Source: Pseudomonadota bacterium
GTDB taxonomy: Bacteria; Pseudomonadota; Alphaproteobacteria; Rhizobiales; Beijerinckiaceae
Assembly (NCBI GenBank): GCA_021812505.1
Contig: JAKANG010000017.1
Location: 1-9,653 of the forward strand
DNA: 9,653 nucleotides
Reading direction: 5' to 3'
In this document: positions 1 to 6,000 of the stretch, one piece after another
Position numbering within the stretch: the stretch's first letter is position 1
Layout of the letters: every line of letters begins with the position of its first letter
Translations under genes and position numbers: made by a program
Notes under the pieces: generated by a model
What the model was told of the DNA's origin: nothing
Databases searched by the model: none
Seen by the model: only the letters and a program-made list of their open reading frames with translations

Positions 1-2
1 TT

Positions 3-1250
3 TTCGCCAATGGTTTCTGGGGCAATCCCGGCTACAAGCTGCCGCCCGAGGCCAATCTGATGGCGGTGGCCCATTATCTCGAAGCGCTCAACTGGCAGCG
101 CACCGTCGTCCAGATCCACACGATCTTCGGCGGCAAGAACCCGCATCCCAATTTCCTGGTCGGCGGCGCGCCGTCGCCCATCAGCGCCGGGCCGGGCGAA
201 GCCGGCAGCGGCAGCGCCTCGACCGCGGTGAATATCGTCACGCTCAACCAGGTGCGCAGCATCATCCACTCGATGCGCGAGTTCGTCGATCAGGTCTATG
301 TGCCGGACACATTGGCGATCGCGGGATTCTACAAGGATTGGTTCGCGCGCGGCGAAGGCCTAGGCAATTTCATGACCTATGGCGATTTCCCCGCCGACGG
401 TCGCGCCAGAAGCAATAACATGCTCATCCCGGCTGGGGTGATCCTCAATCGCGATCTCTCCCATGTCGAGCCGATCGACCTGAACGATCCAAAGCAGATC
501 CAGGAATTCGCCGCCCATAGCTGGTACGATTATTCCGCCGGCAAGACGGCGGGGCTGCATCCCTATGACGGCGAGACCAATCTGAACTATTCCGGTCCGC
601 AGCCGCCTTTCGAGCAACTCGATGTCGAACATTCCTATTCCTGGCTCAAGTCGCCGCGCTGGCGCGGCAAGGCAGTCGAGGTCGGACCGCTGGCGCGCGT
701 TTTGATGCTCTATGCCAAGGGCCACGAACAGACGCGCGAACTCGCCGGCATGGCGCTGAAAAAGCTCGACCTGCCGCTGACCGCCATGTTCTCGACGCTC
801 GGCCGCACGGCCGCGCGCACGCTGGAATCCAAGATCATCGCCGACCAGATGGAAGGCTGGCTCGATGCGCTGATGGCCAATATCCGCAATGGAGACGTGG
901 CGGTCCATAACGAAGCGCTGTGGGATCCCTCAACCTGGCCTTCGGAGGCGCGCGGCTTCGGCATTACCGAAGCGCCGCGCGGGGCGCTCGGGCACTGGAT
1001 CGTCATCAAGAACGGCAAGATCGACAATTATCAAGCGGTGGTGCCGAGCACCTGGAACGCCGGGCCGCGCGACGCGACGGGACAGGCCGGCGCCTATGAG
1101 GCGGCGCTCCAGGACCGCCATTCCTTGGCCGTTCCGACCCAGCCGCTTGAAATCCAGCGCACCATCCATTCCTTCGACCCCTGCATCGCCTGCGCGGTGC
1201 ATGTGGTCGATCCGGATGGCCAGGAAATGTCCTCGATCCGGGTGGTTTGA
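3..1250 (+). CDS. hupL: [NiFe]-hydrogenase large subunit, 5'-truncated by the window edge
   Basis: This is the catalytic subunit of a respiratory uptake [NiFe] hydrogenase, which oxidises H2 at the membrane and passes electrons to a small FeS subunit. The frame is already open at base 3 (FANGFWGNPGYKLPPEANL...), so the Met at 60 is internal; 415 residues are visible of about 590-600 usual for the family, and the N-terminal RxCGxC nickel-binding motif lies off the window. The C-terminal motif DPCIACAVH (bases 1176-1202) supplies the other two nickel cysteines. The His (codon 1200-1202) is the usual cleavage point for the maturation endopeptidase, here leaving a 15-residue tail (VVDPDGQEMSSIRVV). 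Family-typical stretches include GGKNPHPNF, REFVDQVYVPDTLAIAGFYKDW and GEGLGNFMTYGDFP. It most resembles group 1 membrane-bound HupL/HyaB/HoxG enzymes; the subgroup is inferred. No hupC or hupD follows: the next gene is convergent. Confidence 0.95.
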   Translation, partial: FANGFWGNPGYKLPPEANLMAVAHYLEALNWQRTVVQIHTIFGGKNPHPNFLVGGAPSPISAGPGEAGSGSASTAVNIVTLNQVRSIIHSMREFVDQVYVPDTLAIAGFYKDWFARGEGLGNFMTYGDFPADGRARSNNMLIPAGVILNRDLSHVEPIDLNDPKQIQEFAAHSWYDYSAGKTAGLHPYDGETNLNYSGPQPPFEQLDVEHSYSWLKSPRWRGKAVEVGPLARVLMLYAKGHEQTRELAGMALKKLDLPLTAMFSTLGRTAARTLESKIIADQMEGWLDALMANIRNGDVAVHNEALWDPSTWPSEARGFGITEAPRGALGHWIVIKNGKIDNYQAVVPSTWNAGPRDATGQAGAYEAALQDRHSLAVPTQPLEIQRTIHSFDPCIACAVHVVDPDGQEMSSIRVV

Positions 1251-1264
1251 TCGGCGCCTCCGAA

Positions 1265-1378
1265 TCCCTCCTCCCTGTGGGGAGGGTAAGGGTGGGGGAG
1301 AAGCAAAATTGAATCGGGAGGCTCGCCCCCACCCCGGCGCCAACCCTCACCCCCGGCCCTCCTCACAAGGGGGAGGGA
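1265..1378. repeat. Paired palindromic intergenic element (REP/BIME-like)
   Basis: Two 22-bp arms, 1265-1286 and 1357-1378, are inverted copies of each other with three mismatches. Each arm is also a small hairpin of its own (for example CTCCC-TGTG-GGGAG at 1271-1284). G-rich and C-rich tracts (GGGTGGGGG near 1291, CCCCCACCCC near 1326) extend the dyad inward. Similar CCCTCC...GGAGGG intergenic repeats are common in Hyphomicrobiales genomes, from general knowledge. It fills the gap between two convergent genes, so it could stop transcription from both sides, but there is no clear U-tract. The rest of the 1251-1399 gap shows nothing else. Confidence 0.7.
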
Positions 1379-1399
1379 GTTCGCCCCGGCGCGCGACGT

Positions 1400-1882
1400 C
1401 TAAAAAGGCTTTCTCAGCCAGCGCGGCGTTCGCGCCGCGAAGGTTGTCCATTCGTCGCCGAAGCGCAGGGCGAGATGCACTTCCTCGCGCCGGATCGCCA
1501 GCCGGTCCACAAGAAAGGCGGCGACAAGGGCCATGGGTAGGAACCACAGGGCGCTGAAGGCAAGGCCGATCCCGACCAGCAGAAAAGTGTTGCCGAGATA
1601 GATCGGGTTGCGGGTATAGGTGAAAGGGCCGTAAGTGATCAGCCGCCCGGCGCCGCGATTGGGCAGGATATTGGTGCGCGCGATTAGCATCACGCCCATG
1701 GCCCAGAAATCCAAGGCGAGCCCGAAGGCGATGAACACGTCGCCGCACAGCCTCGCCCAATCGGGGAGGAACTTTCCGGTCGGGACGACAGTTTGCAGCA
1801 GATAAGCGACGCCGCCCGCCACGACGTAAAGAATCGGCGGCCAGGGAATCCAGTTGGGGCGTTTGGCGAAATCGATGGCCAA
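1400..1882 (-). CDS. Isoprenylcysteine carboxyl methyltransferase (ICMT)/PEMT-family membrane protein
   Basis: A 160-residue integral membrane protein of the ICMT/phospholipid-methyltransferase superfamily. Hydrophobic segments lie at about residues 14-33, 45-68 and 97-128. The family signature is clear: GPFTYTRNPIYLGN at 85-98, then RREEVHLALRFGDEW at 131-145 and a closing PRWL. In studied relatives these parts bind S-adenosylmethionine and the lipid substrate. Bacterial members of this size mostly have unknown substrates, so no specific reaction is claimed. The start used is TTG at 1882-1880; no ATG or GTG lies in frame between it and the upstream in-frame stop (1918-1916), and the ribosome-binding site is weak (GAG-type). 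It lies 73 bases downstream of dinB on the same strand and may be read from the same transcript. Confidence 0.85.
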   Translation of the reverse strand: MAIDFAKRPNWIPWPPILYVVAGGVAYLLQTVVPTGKFLPDWARLCGDVFIAFGLALDFWAMGVMLIARTNILPNRGAGRLITYGPFTYTRNPIYLGNTFLLVGIGLAFSALWFLPMALVAAFLVDRLAIRREEVHLALRFGDEWTTFAARTPRWLRKPF

Positions 1883-1955
1883 GGGCTCACTCGTGGTGGT
1901 GGATCGCTCGCCGGATCATGCGCGTTCGCCAGCGATTGTCCAGTCCGCGAAGCTT

Positions 1956-3005
1956 TCAGGCTTCGTTCGGCGAAAAGTCGAAATCCAACTGTTCCGTCGT
2001 CGGCTCTTCCTCGAAAGCCGAAACTGTGACGCCGAGCAGCCGTATGCCTTTGGGAGGCGGGCAGAGCGGGGCGAGCAGCAAAAGGCTGCGCCGCAGCAGA
2101 TCGGCGGCGGATGAGACCGTTTCCGGCCCGGTATGGGCGCGGGTGACCTGGTGGAAGTCCGCGTATTTGACCTTGACCGTCACGGTCCGGCCGCTCATCT
2201 GGTCGCGTTCGCAGGCGGCCCAGACCTTTTGCACGGTGGGCGCGATTTTCTCCCGCGCCGCGTCGAAGGTGAAAACATCCTCCGGAAAAGTGCTTTCCGC
2301 GCCGATCGATTTCCGCGCGCGGTCGGGGCGAACCGGGCGCTCGTCGATTCCGCGCGCGATGGCGTGAAAAAAACGCCCCGCCTTGCCGAAATGCCTTTCC
2401 AAAAAATCCGGCGCGCAGGTTTTTAGGTCCGCGCCTGCCTCGATGCCGAGGCGATGCATTTTCTCGGCTGTGGCCGGTCCGACGCCGTGAAATTTCTTCA
2501 CCGGAAGCGATTCGACGAAGGCAGGCCCCATCTTGGGCGTGATCACGAATTGCCCATTCGGCTTGCGCTGGCCCGAGGCCATTTTGGCCAGGAATTTGTT
2601 GTAGGACACGCCGGCCGAGGCGGTGAGGCCAGTCTCGGAAAAAATCGCGGCGCGGATGTCTTGCGCCGCCGAGGCGGCGGTTTCGCCGGGCTTGAGAAAA
2701 TCGGTCACGTCGAGATAAGCTTCATCCAGCGCCAGCGGCTCGATGATCGGTGTGCGGCGGGCGAAAATCTCCTTGATCTGCGAGGAAATGGCGCGATAGA
2801 CATCGAAGCGCGGCGCCACGAAAACCAGTTCGGGACATTTGCGCAGCGCCGTCACCGAGGGCATGGCGGAATGGATGCCAAAGGCCCGCGCCTCATAGCT
2901 CGCCGCCGCCACCACGCCGCGCGCCCGCGCAAAACCGACCGCCACCGGCTTGCCGCGCAAGGCGGCATTGTCGCGCTGCTCGGCCGACGCATAAAAGGCG
3001 TCCAT
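1956..3005 (-). CDS. dinB: DNA polymerase IV (Y-family translesion polymerase), start uncertain
   Basis: An error-prone polymerase that copies past damaged template. Signature parts: MDAFYASAEQRD at the start, ALDEAYLDVTD at residues 92-102 with catalytic Asp94-Glu95, a helix-hairpin-helix stretch with FHGVGPATAEKM, the little-finger domain, and a C-terminal QLDFDF at 339-344 that may bind the sliding clamp. The only standard in-frame start is ATG 3005-3003, but homology runs further upstream: codons 3026-3006 read RKIIHID, matching the family's first beta strand and its first catalytic Asp (Asp8 in E. coli). Starting at 3005 would lose that residue. The frame stays open to TAA 3087-3089, but holds no ATG, GTG or TTG; a CTG lies at 3077-3075. 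The true 5' end is therefore unsettled (see findings). It overlaps the open frame of trxC. Confidence 0.93.
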   Translation of the reverse strand: MDAFYASAEQRDNAALRGKPVAVGFARARGVVAAASYEARAFGIHSAMPSVTALRKCPELVFVAPRFDVYRAISSQIKEIFARRTPIIEPLALDEAYLDVTDFLKPGETAASAAQDIRAAIFSETGLTASAGVSYNKFLAKMASGQRKPNGQFVITPKMGPAFVESLPVKKFHGVGPATAEKMHRLGIEAGADLKTCAPDFLERHFGKAGRFFHAIARGIDERPVRPDRARKSIGAESTFPEDVFTFDAAREKIAPTVQKVWAACERDQMSGRTVTVKVKYADFHQVTRAHTGPETVSSAADLLRRSLLLLAPLCPPPKGIRLLGVTVSAFEEEPTTEQLDFDFSPNEA

Positions 3006-3493
3006 GTCGATATGAATGATCTTTCGGACGCGGGCGTCGCCGCCGGCCGCGCCATCGCGCCGTGGCTCGTCACCCAGCGCACGATGTTATTGGCGTCGGT
3101 CGCGCCGGACTGCCGCGCGACTTCCTTGCCTTGGGCGATAATCACCAAAGTCGGAATGCCGCGAATGTTGAACCGCCCGGCGATACGCGGGAACCTGTCG
3201 GTGTCCAGCTTGAGGAAACGCGCCGAAACCTCCATTTTCTTGGCGGCGGCGGTAAAATGCGGGCCCATGACTTTGCAGGGGCCGCACCAGTCGGCCCAGA
3301 AATCGACGACGATCGGCAGGTTGGTGCGCTCGACGTGGCGGTCGAATTCGGCCTCGTCGTGAATCTCGATCACGCCGGGAAAGAGGGCCGAGCCGCAAGC
3401 GCCGCAATCGGGGCGCAGGCCGCCCTGAAGCTTTTCGCCGCTGGCGCGATTGACCTTGCCGCAATGCGGGCAAACCACATGAACCTCGTCCAC
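2852..3493 (-). CDS. trxC: Thioredoxin 2 (zinc-binding thioredoxin), no stop at the expected place
   Basis: A cytoplasmic thiol-disulfide reductase. The N-terminal zinc-binding part has Cys8, Cys11, Cys30 and Cys33 (CPHC...CGAC), followed by a thioredoxin fold with active site WADWCGPC (Cys70, Cys73) and the cis-proline loop RGIPTLVI. The start is GTG 3493-3491, with a good GGAGG site at 3500-3504. The recognisable domain ends near residue 146 (WVTSHGA, about base 3056), close to the usual TrxC length of about 140-145. The frame nevertheless continues 67 codons through the start of dinB, in a different phase, to a stop at 2852. That tail is low-complexity Arg/Ala/Pro-rich sequence opposite conserved dinB codons and is very unlikely to be true thioredoxin. 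A frame lesion or an unusual trxC-dinB junction is the likely reason. Confidence 0.9.
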   Translation of the reverse strand: MDEVHVVCPHCGKVNRASGEKLQGGLRPDCGACGSALFPGVIEIHDEAEFDRHVERTNLPIVVDFWADWCGPCKVMGPHFTAAAKKMEVSARFLKLDTDRFPRIAGRFNIRGIPTLVIIAQGKEVARQSGATDANNIVRWVTSHGAMARPAATPASERSFISTWTPFMRRPSSATMPPCAASRWRSVLRGRAAWWRRRAMRRGPLASIPPCPR

Positions 3494-3499
3494 CTCTGG

Positions 3500-3504
3500 C
3501 CTCC
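3500..3504 (-). promoter_or_regulatory. Ribosome-binding site of trxC
   Basis: Read on the minus strand this is GGAGG, six bases before the GTG at 3493. It fixes the GTG as the start, giving the expected zinc-binding N-terminus. An ATG at 3506-3504 is out of frame. Confidence 0.7.
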
Positions 3505-3541
3505 ATCGCCTGTCGCGGGGCGCCGAAAAATCGGCTCCGCT

Positions 3542-3558
3542 CGCGATATATATTCGCG
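3542..3558. promoter_or_regulatory. AT-centred dyad upstream of trxC
   Basis: CGCGA-TATATAT-TCGCG: perfect 5-bp arms around a 7-base AT core, in the 102-base gap between trxC and the small gene to its right, about 50 bases before the trxC start. The AT core stands out in this GC-rich sequence and could be a -10 region or a regulator site. I could not find a matching -35 element, so the role is a guess. Confidence 0.3.
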
Positions 3559-3595
3559 CACGGCGATATGATCCATAGGCTGGCGGCGGCGGAGG

Positions 3596-3829
3596 TCAGG
3601 AATGGAGGTTTTCGGTCGTTTCCGCGGCCAGGCCCCTGCCGACTGCGCTGCAATCGTTTTCAGCCTTTCTGGCGTCGAGCGAAGCGCGGACCACATCGGC
3701 GAGCGGCGCGCCAATGAACTTCAGCCACTCGGCCTTCGCCAGGAGACCGCTCGCGTGTTCCGCGCATTTGCCGGCGCGATCACGCAAATGAGCGTGTCTT
3801 CTGGACTGGAAGTCGATAATTTCGGACAT
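3596..3829 (-). CDS. Small hypothetical protein (77 aa)
   Basis: I do not recognise this family. The protein begins MSEIIDFQSRRHAHLRDRAG, is charged, and looks mostly helical (EHASGLLAKAEWLKFI...VVRASLDARKAEND), with no membrane segment and no clear motif apart from two Cys (22 and 60). Starts of the form MSEIIDFxxR are seen in other small alphaproteobacterial proteins, which favours this frame over the opposite-strand open frame covering 3602-3877. The start codon ATG 3829-3827 has only a weak AGG upstream. It lies 102 bases before trxC on the same strand and could lead the trxC-dinB-ICMT series. Its 3' half might be non-coding. Confidence 0.45.
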   Translation of the reverse strand: MSEIIDFQSRRHAHLRDRAGKCAEHASGLLAKAEWLKFIGAPLADVVRASLDARKAENDCSAVGRGLAAETTENLHS

Positions 3830-3855
3830 GATGTCGAACCTATTCGGGCCTCACA

Positions 3856-3875
3856 ATTCCTGCGTATCCAGGAAT
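3856..3875. promoter_or_regulatory. Perfect inverted repeat in a divergent promoter region
   Basis: ATTCCTG-N6-CAGGAAT, a perfect 7-bp dyad, lies between the divergent small gene (start 3829) and the crotonase-fold gene (start 3959). Its right arm ends 15 bases before the proposed -35 box at 3891. The position and symmetry fit an operator for a dimeric regulator. No terminator use is expected, because both flanking genes start here rather than end. Confidence 0.45.
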
Positions 3876-3890
3876 GACTTTGGCGCCGGA

Positions 3891-3919
3891 TTGGCAAAAG
3901 CTCCTTGATTCATGACAAT
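3891..3919 (+). promoter_or_regulatory. Candidate sigma-70-type promoter of the crotonase/CoA-binding pair
   Basis: TTGGCA at 3891-3896 and GACAAT at 3914-3919 are separated by 17 bases (5/6 and 4/6 matches to consensus). This would give a leader of roughly 30 bases before the ATG at 3959 and supports that start over any codon further upstream. Confidence 0.4.
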
Positions 3920-3948
3920 GAAACGGCGCGCGAATCCTGCCCGCTTTC

Positions 3949-3954
3949 GGAGGA
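3949..3954 (+). promoter_or_regulatory. Ribosome-binding site deciding the crotonase-fold gene start
   Basis: GGAGGA followed by four bases and then ATG at 3959. The open frame extends upstream to a TTG at 3905, but that codon has no such site and would add 18 residues not typical of the family. Confidence 0.75.
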
Positions 3955-3958
3955 CGGC

Positions 3959-4744
3959 ATGACGGAAAGTCCTTTTCTTCTTCGCCAGGACGACGAGGGC
4001 GTCGTCACGCTCATGCTGAATCGGCCGCAATCGCGAAACGGCCTGTCGCTCGGCATGCTTGGCGCATTGCGCGGCGCTCTGGCCGAAATCGCGGCGGAGC
4101 CTTCCGCGCGGGTCGTGATCTTAGCTGGCGCCGGGCCGGCTTTTTGCGCCGGCCATGACCTGAAGGAAATGCGCGCGCGCGATTACGATCCCGCCTATGT
4201 TCAACAACTTTTCGCGCTGTGCGCCGAGGTCATGCAGATGATCGTGGCCCTGCCCAAGCCGGTGATCGCCCGCGTCCACGGCGTCGCCACGGCGGCGGGG
4301 GCGCAGCTCGTCGCCAGCGCCGATCTCGCCGTCGCCGCCGGGGACGCGCGCTTCGCCACGCCGGGCGTCCATATCGGCCTGTTCTGCTCGACGCCGATGG
4401 TGGCGCTGTCGCGCAATATGTCGGGCAAGCACGCGATGCAGATGTTGCTGACCGGCGACCTGATCGACGCGGAGACGGCCATGCGCTTCGGCCTGGTCAA
4501 CGACATCGTTCCCGCCGCCGAACTGGAGGCGCGAACATTTGCCTTGGCCAGGAAAATCGCGTCGAAATCGCCGCTCACCCTGGCGATCGGCAAAAAGGCC
4601 TTTTATCAGCAAGCTGAATTGCCTTTGGCGGAAGCCTATGCTTACGCCTGTGAAGTGATGGCGGAAAATATGAAAGCGCGCGACGCGCGGGAAGGGATCG
4701 GCGCTTTTCTCGATAAGCGCACGCCTTGCTGGAGCGGAGGCTGA
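3959..4744 (+). CDS. Enoyl-CoA hydratase/isomerase-family protein, ECHDC3-like
   Basis: A 261-residue crotonase-fold protein, full length for the family. Acyl-CoA/oxyanion-hole motifs are visible: AGPAFCAGHDLKEM at about 58-71 and HGVATAAGAQLVASADLA at 107-124. The central and C-terminal parts (FATPGVHIGLFCSTPMVAL, LTGDLIDAETAMRFGLVNDIV, RDAREGIGAFLDKRTPCWS) match the ECHDC3 subfamily better than classical crotonase. At the positions of the two catalytic glutamates of crotonase this protein has Gln116 and Gly136, so ordinary 2-enoyl-CoA hydration is doubtful. It probably binds a CoA thioester and does another reaction, or a non-catalytic job. It starts at ATG 3959 behind GGAGGA, and its stop lies one base before the next gene, so the two are very likely co-translated. 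Confidence 0.92.
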   Translation: MTESPFLLRQDDEGVVTLMLNRPQSRNGLSLGMLGALRGALAEIAAEPSARVVILAGAGPAFCAGHDLKEMRARDYDPAYVQQLFALCAEVMQMIVALPKPVIARVHGVATAAGAQLVASADLAVAAGDARFATPGVHIGLFCSTPMVALSRNMSGKHAMQMLLTGDLIDAETAMRFGLVNDIVPAAELEARTFALARKIASKSPLTLAIGKKAFYQQAELPLAEAYAYACEVMAENMKARDAREGIGAFLDKRTPCWSGG

Positions 4745-4745
4745 C

Positions 4746-5165
4746 ATGTCGGAACGGAATTCAGACGAGATCATCGTCCGGATCTTGCGCGAAACCAAGA
4801 CAATCGCGCTGATCGGCGCGAGCAAAAATCCCATGCGCCCCAGCCATTCGGTGATGCGTTATTTGCAAGGCCGCGGCTATCGGGTCATCCCCGTCAATCC
4901 CGGCCTCGCCGGCCAGGTCCTGCTCGGCGAGAAAGTGCGCGCCAGCCTTTCCGAGATCGGCGAACCGGTGGACATGGTCGATATTTTCCGCCGCTCCGAC
5001 GCCGTCCCCGCGATCGTGGACGACGCCATCGCCAAGGGCGCGAAAACGGTCTGGATGCAACTCGGCGTGCGCGACGAAGCGTCGGCGGCCAAGGCCGAAG
5101 CCGCGGGGCTCACGGTCATCTTGGAGCGCTGCCCGGCGATCGAAATTCCCCGGCTGGGGCTGTAG
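4746..5165 (+). CDS. CoA-binding domain protein (YccU-like)
   Basis: A 139-residue single-domain protein of the CoA_binding_2 type, with a Rossmann-like fold. The nucleotide-binding start is TIALIGASKNPMRPSHSVM at residues 19-37, followed by GYRVIPVNPG at 44-53, FRRSDAVPAIVDDAIAKGAKTVWMQLG at 81-107, and the family's closing ERCPAIEIPRL with Cys129. Relatives bind CoA, but their physiological role is mostly unknown. It begins one base after the stop of the crotonase-fold gene, with GGAGG at 4736-4740 inside that gene's end, which indicates an operon. Pairing with an acyl-CoA-type enzyme fits a role in CoA-ester handling, by inference only. It converges on the phnA-domain gene with 22 bases between. 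Confidence 0.9.
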   Translation: MSERNSDEIIVRILRETKTIALIGASKNPMRPSHSVMRYLQGRGYRVIPVNPGLAGQVLLGEKVRASLSEIGEPVDMVDIFRRSDAVPAIVDDAIAKGAKTVWMQLGVRDEASAAKAEAAGLTVILERCPAIEIPRLGL

Positions 5166-5187
5166 CCGGCGCTGCCGTGGCGAACAC

Positions 5188-5403
5188 TTACGCCTTTTTC
5201 AGAAAACAGGTCTTGAGGACCAGACCCTTCACCTTGTCGGTGCGGCCCTCGATTTCATCCGGGTCGTCGGTGAGATGGATGCCGCGAATCATCGTGCCGC
5301 GCTTGAGCACGGTGGACGATCCCTTGACCTTGAGATCCTTGATGACGGTGACATTATCGCCTTCGCTCAGAAGGGTTCCGTTCGAATCGCGCGTCTCGGA
5401 CAT
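5188..5403 (-). CDS. PhnA/YjdM-domain protein, short form
   Basis: A 71-residue protein that corresponds to the C-terminal PhnA (YjdM) domain: RDSNGTLLSEGDNVTVIKDL, KVKGSSTVLKRGTMI and a closing FLKKA. E. coli YjdM is about 111 residues and carries an N-terminal zinc ribbon, which is absent here; short forms like this are common in alphaproteobacteria. Despite the name phnA, the family has no proven role in phosphonate breakdown, and there are no phn genes nearby. The start ATG at 5403-5401 follows a GGGAG at 5414-5410 on the minus strand. It lies 80 bases downstream of hxlR on the same strand and may share its transcript. Confidence 0.9.
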   Translation of the reverse strand: MSETRDSNGTLLSEGDNVTVIKDLKVKGSSTVLKRGTMIRGIHLTDDPDEIEGRTDKVKGLVLKTCFLKKA

Positions 5404-5418
5404 GCAAATCTCCCTGTT

Positions 5419-5464
5419 GGCGCCGGGTTAGGCCGCCGTAAACGGAAAGTCCAGCGCCGGCGCC
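5419..5464 (-). promoter_or_regulatory. Inverted repeat in the hxlR-phnA gap
   Basis: GGCGCCGG at 5419-5426 pairs perfectly with CCGGCGCC at 5457-5464, with 30 bases between. The loop holds a smaller hairpin, CCGT-AA-ACGG (5436-5445). The structure sits just before the phnA ribosome-binding site. It could be a weak terminator after hxlR or a leader structure affecting phnA. There is no U-run, and GC-rich DNA forms such pairs easily, so this is tentative. Confidence 0.25.
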
Positions 5465-5483
5465 CTTTCGAGAGCCCACTCCA

Positions 5484-5927
5484 TCAAGCCTGGTTGCGCG
5501 TCAGCTTGAAAACCCGGTCGCTCATCGGCCGGCCGCTGTTGGCGTCGATCAGGATGGGGTCGGCCTCGAGTCCGGTTTCGCGGTTGACGAGGCGGAAAAT
5601 GCGGCCCTCCGGGGCGAAATGGCGGTTGCCCCAGGCCATCAAGGCGATCACCACCGGTTGGAAATCGCGTCCGCTGGCGGTGAGCACATATTCGTCGCGC
5701 GGCGGGCGTTCGCTATAACGACGCCGCTCCATCAGGCCGGCTTCGACCAAGGCGCGCAGGCGCCGCGTCAGCATATTGGGCGCGATGCCCAGGCCGCGCT
5801 GGAAATCGTCGAAACGTTTCACCCCGTTGAGCGCGTCGCGCAGGATCAGAATGCTCCACCATTCGCCGACCCGCTCAAGGCCGCGCGCGATGGGACATTG
5901 CATTTCTCCAAAACTCTTTCGCTTCAT
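5484..5927 (-). CDS. HxlR-family transcriptional regulator
   Basis: A 147-residue winged-helix regulator of the HxlR/MarR-like type. The family start, MQCPIARGLERVGEWWSILILRDALNGVKRFDDFQ (residues 9-43), is followed by the recognition region GIAPNMLTRRLRALVEAGLMERRRYSERPPRDEYVLTASG at 47-86. Cys11 sits where several HxlR members carry a thiol that senses electrophiles or oxidants. The part after residue 108 (FRLVNRETGLEADPILIDANSGRPM) is found in many family members. There is no clear ribosome-binding site before ATG 5927-5925, but the next Met (residue 9) would cut into the conserved start. It is divergent from the MaoC-type gene, and such regulators usually control the neighbour and themselves. 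Confidence 0.93.
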   Translation of the reverse strand: MKRKSFGEMQCPIARGLERVGEWWSILILRDALNGVKRFDDFQRGLGIAPNMLTRRLRALVEAGLMERRRYSERPPRDEYVLTASGRDFQPVVIALMAWGNRHFAPEGRIFRLVNRETGLEADPILIDANSGRPMSDRVFKLTRNQA

Positions 5928-5943
5928 TTGAAATTTTGTGCGC

Positions 5944-5973
5944 TTGCCAAGTCATTGTTAAGGGCGGTAATTT
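5944..5973 (+). promoter_or_regulatory. Candidate promoter of the MaoC-type gene
   Basis: TTGCCA at 5944-5949 and TAATTT at 5968-5973 are separated by 18 bases, in the 93-base AT-richer gap between hxlR and the MaoC-type gene. The -10 match is moderate. A small palindrome, CTTG-C-CAAG (5943-5951), overlaps the proposed -35 box and could be part of an operator. Confidence 0.3.
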
Positions 5974-5979
5974 AGCATG

Positions 5980-6000
5980 TCACTATTATGATGCAAGTAA
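5980..6000. promoter_or_regulatory. Possible HxlR operator dyad
   Basis: TCACT-N11-AGTAA is an imperfect dyad (ACT...AGT cores) in the divergent gap. Some HxlR-type regulators such as YodB bind TACT-N7-AGTA sites; the likeness here is loose and the spacing differs. Offered only as a candidate site. Confidence 0.2.

Noticed and set aside
889..1557. A 222-codon open frame on the + strand through the end of the hydrogenase gene and the repeat
   Set aside because: It is Arg/Pro/Ser-rich, crosses the intergenic repeat, and lies out of frame with the conserved hydrogenase C-terminus.
3020..3043. A programmed -1 frameshift signal between trxC and dinB
   Set aside because: The AAAG at 3021-3024 is not in the correct phase for a known slippery heptamer or A-AAG site, and no other slippery run was seen.
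2454..3362. A 302-codon open frame on the + strand opposite dinB and trxC
   Set aside because: It covers conserved catalytic regions of both minus-strand genes and has no family features of its own.
3602..3877. A 91-codon open frame on the + strand
   Set aside because: It overlaps the minus-strand 77-residue candidate, has no recognisable features, and runs through the perfect dyad of the divergent promoter region.
3912..3962. A 16-codon leader frame (MTMKRR...) whose TGA overlaps the ATG of the crotonase-fold gene
   Set aside because: It has no ribosome-binding site, and its start falls at or before the proposed -10 box, so it would not be in the transcript.
5167..5177. Small hairpin CGGC-GCT-GCCG between convergent genes as a terminator
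   Set aside because: The stem is only 4 bp with no U-tract; such pairs are common by chance at this GC content.
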